DNA from: an uncultured Bacillota bacterium | Lineage (GTDB): Bacteria; Bacillota; Clostridia; Oscillospirales; Oscillospiraceae | Length of the DNA: 5,918 nucleotides | Assembly: GCA_947383275.1 (NCBI GenBank) | Contig: CANDCW010000119.1 | Coordinates: 1-5,918, forward strand | Reading direction: 5' to 3' | Position numbers and translations under genes: made by a program | The notes under the pieces: generated by a model | Seen by the model: the letters and a program-made list of their open reading frames with translations, nothing else | Databases searched by the model: none | Told to the model about the DNA's origin: nothing | In this document: positions 1 through 4,939 of the stretch, piece by piece | Layout of the letters: each line of letters begins with the position of its first letter | How positions within the stretch are numbered: position 1 is the first letter of the stretch

Positions 1-644
1 ATCTCCTCGCAGGTGACGATGGTCTTGCGGGCGGCCACGGCGATGTCGATGTCGTGGAACTCATCGCCGTTGATGATGCAGGTGCCGTCGGGGCTGGCCT
101 GCTGGACGTGGATAATGGCGGTGTCAATCTTGGGCACGGGGACGGCCACCACCTTCTGGCCGGGAACCAGAGGATTTTCAATCTCGGCGCACTTCAGGTC
201 CTCCACCTTGGGCATGGTCTTACGCTTCTCCTCGCTGATGCCCCAGAACTTCATCAGGCCGGAGCCCTGCATCAGGCGCACGGGCAGGAAGGGCAGCCCC
301 AGGGAGGCGGCGTGGAGCATGAGCATCAGCACATCCTGGGAGTAGTCCTCATAGACCAGCTTGCCCTGCTCAATGGCGGCGCGGAACCGGCGGGACACGT
401 TGGTGTAGCCGGAGTTGGCGGTGTAGCAGTTGATGTAAGCGGCCACGCGGCCCTCGCCAATGAGCATATCCACCTCGCCGCCGCCGGGACCGGCGTAGAC
501 GACAAAGTCCTTCTTGCCCTGGCGCAGAATCTCCGACACAGTGGCATAGGGCTTGCGGTTGGTAGTGAAGCCGCCGATCGCAAGGACGTCGCCGTCCTCC
601 ACGAACTTTGCCACGGCATCGTGCATGGAATATACTTTGTTCAT
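1..644 (-). CDS. gctA: Glutaconate CoA-transferase subunit A (3' end outside window)
   Basis: Subunit A of a family I CoA-transferase. It moves CoA between acyl-CoA and a free acid such as (R)-2-hydroxyglutarate or glutaconate in the cytoplasmic hydroxyglutarate route of glutamate fermentation. My reading of the minus strand gives 214 complete codons starting MNKVYSMHDAVAKF and running off the window at IVTCEE. Diagnostic stretches are GGFTTNRKPY (residues 24-33), a glycine-rich AGPGGGEVDML (51-61), INCYTANSG then TNVSRRFR (71-88), EDYSQDV (99-105) and the later LMQGSG and QQASPDGT. These closely follow the Acidaminococcus fermentans GctA sequence as I remember it. Family length is about 320 residues, so about one third is missing. 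The covalent glutamate of the family lies on subunit B, which is not in the window; gctB would be expected just beyond position 1. The ATG at 644-642 follows GGGGG at 656-652 with 7 bases between. Another acyl-acid specificity within the family cannot be excluded. Confidence 0.9.
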   Translation of the reverse strand, partial: MNKVYSMHDAVAKFVEDGDVLAIGGFTTNRKPYATVSEILRQGKKDFVVYAGPGGGEVDMLIGEGRVAAYINCYTANSGYTNVSRRFRAAIEQGKLVYEDYSQDVLMLMLHAASLGLPFLPVRLMQGSGLMKFWGISEEKRKTMPKVEDLKCAEIENPLVPGQKVVAVPVPKIDTAIIHVQQASPDGTCIINGDEFHDIDIAVAARKTIVTCEE

Positions 645-718
645 AGTAATACCCCCATTACAAATTTTTGTTTCCTTCTAATTGTCAAGGTTCCGCAACG
701 CACTCTTATACGGTAGCT

Positions 719-747
719 ATTTTACCACAAACCTGACAGTTGGTCTA
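719..747 (-). promoter_or_regulatory. Candidate gctA promoter
   Basis: On the minus strand, TAGACC (747-742) and TAAAAT (724-719) are separated by 17 bases, and a TG one base before the -10 (727-726) makes it an extended -10. The -35 matches TTGACA at four of six positions. Transcription would begin near 712 and give a leader of about 68 bases before gctA. A GGTA-N7-TACC inverted repeat (712-726) lies over the -10 and start region. An exact TTGACA also occurs on this strand at 688-683, but no good -10 follows at the right distance. Assigned by eye. Confidence 0.4.
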
Positions 748-753
748 GCCTAT

Positions 754-775
754 AATTTAGCATAAAATTTGCATA
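754..775. repeat. Imperfect direct repeat, candidate AraC-type operator
   Basis: AATTTAGCATA (754-764) and AATTTGCATA (766-775) differ by one inserted A. The shared GCATA cores lie 11 bases apart, about one helical turn. The second copy covers the -35 region of the regulator promoter, and the pair sits just upstream of the candidate gctA -35. AraC-family proteins often bind direct repeats in such divergent regions, so autoregulation plus gctA control is plausible. The sequence is AT-rich, and chance similarity is possible. Confidence 0.35.
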
Positions 776-797
776 TCTTGATCCGCCATGGTATAAT
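769..797 (+). promoter_or_regulatory. Promoter of the araC-family gene (extended -10)
   Basis: A perfect TATAAT (792-797) is preceded by TG one base upstream (789-790), giving an extended -10. TTGCAT (769-774) lies exactly 17 bases upstream as a weak -35. Transcription would start near 804, leaving a leader of about 52 bases before the TTG start at 856. The TTG at 769 that could be read as an upstream start codon is part of this -35 element, which argues against translation from there. Confidence 0.7.
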
Positions 798-840
798 AGA
801 GGCCGGCCCAGGCCGCAGGCTATCCCACACTCCCCTGCAA

Positions 841-846
841 AGGAGG
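841..846 (+). promoter_or_regulatory. Ribosome binding site that sets the TTG start
   Basis: A full AGGAGG, preceded by AA, lies 9 bases before TTG at 856. No comparable site precedes the in-frame TTG at 769, and the next in-frame ATG (907) would cut into the sensor domain. Confidence 0.8.
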
Positions 847-855
847 CATTTTCCA

Positions 856-1698
856 TTGACAAACGTGGAATTTCACCTACAATTGAACCACAACGAGACC
901 TGGAACATGAGCCGCCTGCACTTTCATGACCACTGTGAGCTGCTTTTGCCCCTGGTCAGCCCGGGAAATATTTTTGTCAGCGACCAGGTGTATCCCCTGC
1001 GGCGGGGAACCATCTACCTCATCGGTGAGAACACCCTCCACCGCACCATGGCGGACGGCTTCCATGCCCGCTATGTGCTCCACATCAGTAAAAAGGCCCT
1101 CGCCCAGCTGTCCACCCCCCAGACCGATCTGACCCGGCTGTGCGACGCCGCCTTTCGCCGGGCAGAGCTGTCAGGGACCGAGATGACCGAGATCATCGAG
1201 CTGTTCCAAGCCCTGGAGCGCAACAAAAATGACGGCTCTTTCGGCAGCGACGTCCGCCAAACAGTGGCCCTGCTCAACCTGCTCATCCGGCTGGCCCCCA
1301 TCCTTAACGCCGCCACTGCCGGCGAAGCCGTCCACAACAAGGACTTCCTGCGGGTAGCCCCCATCCTGGACTACATCCGGGACAACCTGGCCGAGCCCCT
1401 CACCCTGGACCAGATCGCCGGGCAGTTCTACATCAGCAAGCACTACCTGTGCCGCATTTTCAAGTCAGCCACCGGCTTTTCCGTGATGGAGTACATCATC
1501 TACAGCCGGGTGCTCAAGGCACGGCAGCTGCTTCAGGAGGGCCTCAGCGTCCAGCAGGCTGGCGAGCTGTCCGGTTTCTCCGACAACTCCCACTTCATCC
1601 GCACCTTCGGCCACCTTACCGGCCTCACCCCCGGGCGGTATGCTAAGGAGTATCAATACGGCGACCAGGTCCTGCTGCGGGGGGAAGTCAGGACCTGA
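856..1698 (+). CDS. AraC-family transcriptional regulator with cupin-like sensor domain
   Basis: A 280-residue DNA-binding regulator. The N-terminal part has the AraC-type cupin signature HFHDHCELLLPL (residues 22-33), followed by a beta-rich stretch with YPLRRGTIYLI and a second histidine at LHR near 61-63, which would form a small-ligand pocket. After a helical linker with low-complexity residues, the C-terminal AraC domain covers about 167-270. Helix-turn-helix 1 begins at LTLDQIAGQFYIS (from 182). Helix-turn-helix 2 begins at LSVQQAGELSGFSDNSHFIRTF (from 230), followed by the conserved TGLTPGRYAKEY. The length is normal for one-domain-sensor AraC proteins. The TTG start at 856 is chosen for the AGGAGG 9 bases upstream and because the promoter overlaps any earlier start. 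It is divergent from gctA, which makes gctA its likely target. The ligand cannot be read from the sequence. Confidence 0.9.
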   Translation: MTNVEFHLQLNHNETWNMSRLHFHDHCELLLPLVSPGNIFVSDQVYPLRRGTIYLIGENTLHRTMADGFHARYVLHISKKALAQLSTPQTDLTRLCDAAFRRAELSGTEMTEIIELFQALERNKNDGSFGSDVRQTVALLNLLIRLAPILNAATAGEAVHNKDFLRVAPILDYIRDNLAEPLTLDQIAGQFYISKHYLCRIFKSATGFSVMEYIIYSRVLKARQLLQEGLSVQQAGELSGFSDNSHFIRTFGHLTGLTPGRYAKEYQYGDQVLLRGEVRT

Positions 1699-1725
1699 AG
1701 GGATGATTTTATGTCAACATACGCA

Positions 1726-1761
1726 AATTTCCGCTCCGCCGTCCCGGCGGAAATTACCGCC
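1726..1761 (+). promoter_or_regulatory. Alternative hairpins in the leader of the RCC1-repeat gene
   Basis: Three pairings share one central segment. AATTTCCGC (1726-1734) pairs perfectly with GCGGAAATT (1747-1755). CCGCC (1736-1740) pairs with GGCGG (1746-1750). The same GGCGG also pairs with CCGCC (1757-1761), whose end is two bases from the ribosome binding site. No T-run follows, so this is not a normal intrinsic terminator. A regulatory role, or control over read-through from the araC gene, is inference. Confidence 0.4.
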
Positions 1762-1762
1762 T

Positions 1763-1768
1763 AGGAGG
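1763..1768 (+). promoter_or_regulatory. Ribosome binding site of the RCC1-repeat gene
   Basis: AGGAGG lies 9 bases before ATG at 1778. It decides the start: the open frame extends upstream, but this ATG is followed at once by a typical secretion signal. Confidence 0.85.
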
Positions 1769-1777
1769 TCAACTTCT

Positions 1778-3475
1778 ATGAGACAGAAAAAACGTTTTAT
1801 TCTTGCCCTGAGCCTTGTGCTGCTCCTGTCCTCCGCCATCCCGGCGGTCGCCTATGACAGCGCCCGCGATGGCCATACCCAGACCATGAGCGGCGGCGGC
1901 GGCGAGAGCTTTGTGATTGACGGCAGCGGAACGCTCTGGGCCTGGGGCTCCAACGAGTGGGGCCAGCTGGGCGACGGCACCAACATCGACCGCACCCGCC
2001 CCGTCAAGGTACTGGAAAACGTGCGCTCGGTGAGCGCCGGTGAGTCCCACACCTATGCCGTGCTGGAGGACAACACCCTCTGGGCCTGGGGTCGCAACGT
2101 GAGCAACGCTTTCCCTGACTCCGACCTGGTTAATTCTCCCGTCCCGGTTAAGATCATGGACGGTGTGACCTCCGCCAGCACCGGGGTGCTGACCCACCTG
2201 GCTCTCAAAACAGACGGAACACTCTGGGCCTGGGGCAAATACGTGGGCGACCGAACCAACGCGCAGCGCTCCTCCCCGGTGAAAATCTTGGATAACGTAT
2301 CCGCCGCGTGTACTGGCTTCGGCCACAGCCTGGCCTTGAAAATGGACGGCTCCCTCTACGCCTGGGGTCAAAACAACGATGGCGAGGTCGGGGACGGCTC
2401 CGGCCGGGAGCGCCCCACCCCCGTCAAGGTGCTGGAGAAAGTGGTCCACATGTCCGCCGGCTACGGCTTCAGCGCCGCCGTCAAGGCAGATGGAACCCTC
2501 TGGACCTGGGGACGCAACTGGCAGGGCGAGTTGGGCGATGGCACTATCTGGACCTGGGGGCCGAGCTGGGACTGGCACTCCCCTGATCCGGAGGAGGAAG
2601 CCCTGCTTCAAGATACCCTGAACATCTGGATTGAGATGTGGGGCCCCGAGGCCAACCGGGACCATTCCATCCCGACCCAGGTGTTGGACAAAGCGGTGGG
2701 CGTTTACGCCTCCAACAATAACTGCTATGCCCTCCGGTCGGACGGCTCCCTGTGGGCCTGGGGCAATAATACATCCGGAGACGTGGGGGACGGTACCACC
2801 ACAAACCGCCTCTCCCCCGTCATGGTGATGCAGGATGTAGCCGAGGTAAGCGTTGGCTGGGACCACGTTCTGGCAAAGAAGACGGACGGCTCCCTGTGGG
2901 CCTGGGGCTCCAACGTGTGCGGCCAGCTTGGCAACGGCGAAAGCGGCCTTTTAGAAAACTTTCAGCTCCGCTTCTCCGCCCTCCCCATCCAAGTAACGGG
3001 TATTTGGAACGATGCCCAACCATCCGGCGGCAATCAGCCCGCAATTTCCGCTCAGGCCGCCCCCACCAACGATCCCCTGACTTGCAACGGCGCCCCGCAA
3101 GAACCCACCGTATACAAGATTGACGGCAGCAACTATTTCAAAATTCGCGACTTGGCCGCTATCCTCAACGGGACAAGCAAACAGTTCTCCCTGGGCTACG
3201 ACAGCGCCTTAGGTTCGGTCACTGCCTCCACCGGCGAACCCTATCAGATGACCGGCACGGAGCTGCAGGGCCTCCCCGACGGCGGCGTCAAAACCGCTGA
3301 ACCCAGTCAGGATATCATCTATATCAACGGCGGAAACATCAACGCCCAGGCCTACAAAATCGACGGCAGCAACTACTTCAAGCTCCGGGACCTGGGTAAG
3401 GCCCTGAACTTCTATGTAGGCTGGACCGCCGGGCAAGGAGTGTATATCGAAACGGACAAGCCTTATTCCGAGTAA
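1778..3475 (+). CDS. Secreted RCC1-repeat beta-propeller protein with C-terminal stalk-type domain
   Basis: A 565-residue exported protein. A signal peptide (residues 1-25) has basic MRQKKR, a hydrophobic core and an AVA cleavage motif before YDS. Seven RCC1 (regulator of chromosome condensation) signatures of the form [TS]LWAWG begin at residues 52, 100, 148, 192, 240, 324 and 372, usually 48 apart and often followed by G(Q/E)LGDGT; seven blades would close one propeller. Between blades five and six are about 36 extra residues, including a second IWTWG (from 257). After a linker, residues about 428-565 form a copper-amine-oxidase-N-like stalk domain with two YKIDGSNYFK motifs (446-455, 526-535). 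No sortase motif or membrane anchor is seen at the C-terminus. Bacterial RCC1 proteins of this type have no settled function; binding of an extracellular protein or cell-envelope polymer is inference. The gene starts 79 bases after the regulator and ends at a strong terminator. Confidence 0.88.
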   Translation: MRQKKRFILALSLVLLLSSAIPAVAYDSARDGHTQTMSGGGGESFVIDGSGTLWAWGSNEWGQLGDGTNIDRTRPVKVLENVRSVSAGESHTYAVLEDNTLWAWGRNVSNAFPDSDLVNSPVPVKIMDGVTSASTGVLTHLALKTDGTLWAWGKYVGDRTNAQRSSPVKILDNVSAACTGFGHSLALKMDGSLYAWGQNNDGEVGDGSGRERPTPVKVLEKVVHMSAGYGFSAAVKADGTLWTWGRNWQGELGDGTIWTWGPSWDWHSPDPEEEALLQDTLNIWIEMWGPEANRDHSIPTQVLDKAVGVYASNNNCYALRSDGSLWAWGNNTSGDVGDGTTTNRLSPVMVMQDVAEVSVGWDHVLAKKTDGSLWAWGSNVCGQLGNGESGLLENFQLRFSALPIQVTGIWNDAQPSGGNQPAISAQAAPTNDPLTCNGAPQEPTVYKIDGSNYFKIRDLAAILNGTSKQFSLGYDSALGSVTASTGEPYQMTGTELQGLPDGGVKTAEPSQDIIYINGGNINAQAYKIDGSNYFKLRDLGKALNFYVGWTAGQGVYIETDKPYSE

Positions 3476-3482
3476 ACGAAAA

Positions 3483-3511
3483 CGCCCCCGGCTCGCACAG
3501 AGCCGGGGGCG
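3483..3511. terminator. Bidirectional intrinsic terminator
   Basis: A perfect 12-base-pair stem, CGCCCCCGGCTC (3483-3494) with GAGCCGGGGGCG (3500-3511), encloses the loop GCACA. On the plus strand CGTTTCTC follows, ending the RCC1-repeat gene 8 bases after its stop codon. On the minus strand GTTTTCGTTTA follows, so the hairpin also ends the convergent rimO-pgsA-yitT operon, whose last stop is at 3518. The T-runs are short on both sides but slightly better on the minus strand. Confidence 0.88.
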
Positions 3512-3517
3512 CGTTTC

Positions 3518-4396
3518 TCAATCTCTCGGTCTTCGATAAAACTTACCGACCACCCGTTCAGTTCGCAGCACGTTGACAAATGCCTTGGGGTCGGAGTGGC
3601 GAATCTTCCGGGCCAGGGAGCGGACCTCGCTGTCGGCTACCACGGAATAGATCATAACACAGGGCTCGCCGTTGTACAGCCCCACCCCTTCCATCAGGGT
3701 GGCGGTGTGGTTGGTCTCCTGAATCTGGGCGCAGACCCCGCCGGCGGACTCCCGGCCCGTTACAATCAGCAGCGTTGCCCGCCGCCCATCCGGGTCCAGC
3801 ATCTTGACGACTTGAGTGGAGGCGTATTGGTAAAACATGGAATACAGCGCCTTGTCCCAGCCGAAAAGGTAGCCGGCAATGGCCAACAGCACCACATTGC
3901 CGCACAGTATGTAGTTCCAGGCGTCCACATTTTTCCGCTCCGACAGGGCAATGGCGATAAAGTCGGTGCCCCCGCTGGTCACCCGTACCCCCAGGCACAG
4001 ACTGACGGCAAAGCCGTTAATCATCCCGCCGAAAATGGCGATCAGCAAAATGTCCTCCGTAATATCCAGGGCGGGCACCAGGTCGGTAAAAATACTGGTG
4101 AGGGCAATGGTCAAACAGGAGTACAAGGTAAACCGCTTGCCCACCAGCTTGAAGCTGATCAAAGCCGGGATGGCGTTGAGGGCCAGGTTAATCGGGCCAA
4201 AGGGCAGCTCCATCCCGGCAAATTCCAGCGCGCACCGCTGGACCAGGCGGGTAATTCCCGTGAAGCCGCCGGGAAACAAATCCCCCGCCGCCACAAAGCT
4301 CTTCAGGTTTACCGCCACGATGATAGAGGATGCCGTGATTACCAACACACGGACGGCAAACTCCTGCAGCCGGGCTTTCTGATCGGTTGTTATCAT
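3518..4396 (-). CDS. YitT family membrane protein (DUF161 / DUF2179)
   Basis: A 292-residue integral membrane protein of the YitT family, present in many Firmicutes, with transport or membrane function not established. The N-terminal two thirds contain about five or six hydrophobic segments (about 15-38, 68-85, 90-108, 115-135, 140-152, 160-180). The family motifs FPGGFTGITRL (41-51) and GVRVTSGGTDFIAIALS (136-152) mark the two DUF161 halves. The soluble C-terminal DUF2179 domain runs from about 205 to 290, with GVGLYNGEPCVMIYSVV (237-253) and KAFVNVLRTERVVGKFY (271-287); this domain is thought to face the cytoplasm and may bind a small ligand. The ATG at 4396 has AGGGAG 6 bases upstream, and that site touches the end of pgsA, whose stop codon is 12 bases away. 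Last gene of the operon before the terminator. Confidence 0.9.
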   Translation of the reverse strand: MITTDQKARLQEFAVRVLVITASSIIVAVNLKSFVAAGDLFPGGFTGITRLVQRCALEFAGMELPFGPINLALNAIPALISFKLVGKRFTLYSCLTIALTSIFTDLVPALDITEDILLIAIFGGMINGFAVSLCLGVRVTSGGTDFIAIALSERKNVDAWNYILCGNVVLLAIAGYLFGWDKALYSMFYQYASTQVVKMLDPDGRRATLLIVTGRESAGGVCAQIQETNHTATLMEGVGLYNGEPCVMIYSVVADSEVRSLARKIRHSDPKAFVNVLRTERVVGKFYRRPRD

Positions 4397-4408
4397 GCTT
4401 ATCTCCCT

Positions 4409-4933
4409 TTATTTGGCCTCAGCCAAAATATCTGCGTTCTTCATAAAATACTCCACCCCGGAGTAGATGGTGGTCAGCACAATGACCGCCGTGCAGATCT
4501 GATCGACAATCCCGCGCAGGGGCAGCAGCATCAAAATGACGCACACCATAGTGGCTGCGGTCTTCACCTTGCCCGACCAGCCTGCGGCGATCACCCGGCC
4601 CTTGTCGGCTGCCACCATCCGCAGTCCGGACACGGCAAACTCCCGGACAATCACAATCAGCAGCGCCCATGCGGGCATCTGCCCCACCTCCACAAACCAG
4701 AGCATGGCGGCAGTCACCAGGCATTTGTCTGCCAGCGGATCCATAAACTTGCCAAAATCGGTAATTTGATTGTAGTGCCGGGCGATGTAGCCATCCAAAG
4801 TATCCGTGACGCTGGCAACGGCAAAAATGGCCAGCGCCCAGTAATTCGCAAAGGGCACGTCCAGGTACAGCACCAGCAGAAACGCGGGGATCATTACAAC
4901 CCGCAGAATTGTCAGCTTATTGGCGGTATTCAT
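4409..4933 (-). CDS. pgsA: CDP-diacylglycerol--glycerol-3-phosphate 3-phosphatidyltransferase
   Basis: A membrane enzyme that joins CDP-diacylglycerol and glycerol 3-phosphate to make phosphatidylglycerol phosphate, the committed step to phosphatidylglycerol and cardiolipin. The CDP-alcohol phosphatidyltransferase signature D-x2-D-G-x2-A-R-x8-G-x3-D-x3-D is complete. Counted from the ATG at 4933, its residues are D44, D47, G48, A51, R52, G61, D65 and D69. Four or more hydrophobic segments flank it (about 8-26, 30-45, 72-95, 128-150). The protein is 174 residues, normal for PgsA. I choose the ATG at 4933 over the one at 4939, six bases earlier. It lies 9 bases after GAGGAG, while 4939 is only 3 bases from it, and the resulting MNTANKLTILR matches the usual PgsA start. 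The gene begins 6 bases after the rimO stop, so the two are surely co-transcribed. Confidence 0.95.
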   Translation of the reverse strand: MNTANKLTILRVVMIPAFLLVLYLDVPFANYWALAIFAVASVTDTLDGYIARHYNQITDFGKFMDPLADKCLVTAAMLWFVEVGQMPAWALLIVIVREFAVSGLRMVAADKGRVIAAGWSGKVKTAATMVCVILMLLPLRGIVDQICTAVIVLTTIYSGVEYFMKNADILAEAK

Positions 4934-4939
4934 TGGCAT

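Noticed and set aside
683..688. Perfect TTGACA on the minus strand as the gctA -35
   Set aside because: At 16-18 bases there is no acceptable -10. The nearest, TGTAAT, is 20 bases away and would place the start inside the ribosome binding site.
54..716. A 220-codon plus-strand open frame opposite gctA
   Set aside because: The minus strand encodes a clear GctA. The plus-strand translation is a low-complexity Ala/Gly/His/Leu shadow and runs through the gctA promoter region.
751..756. A second TATAAT on the plus strand as another promoter
   Set aside because: The only -35-like sequence, CTGACA at 733-738, is 12 bases away, which is too close, and there is no TG extension.
1726..1755. Nine-base inverted repeat as a terminator for the araC gene
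   Set aside because: No run of T follows on either strand, and it lies directly before a ribosome binding site.
1892..1903. Four GGC triplets in a row as a phase-variable tract
   Set aside because: It encodes a short glycine run just after the signal peptide. A triplet repeat would not shift the frame, and four units is too short for notable slippage.
1769..2866. A 365-codon minus-strand open frame opposite the RCC1-repeat gene
   Set aside because: Its apparent repeats mirror the sense-strand RCC1 repeats. No family resemblance, signal or start context supports it.
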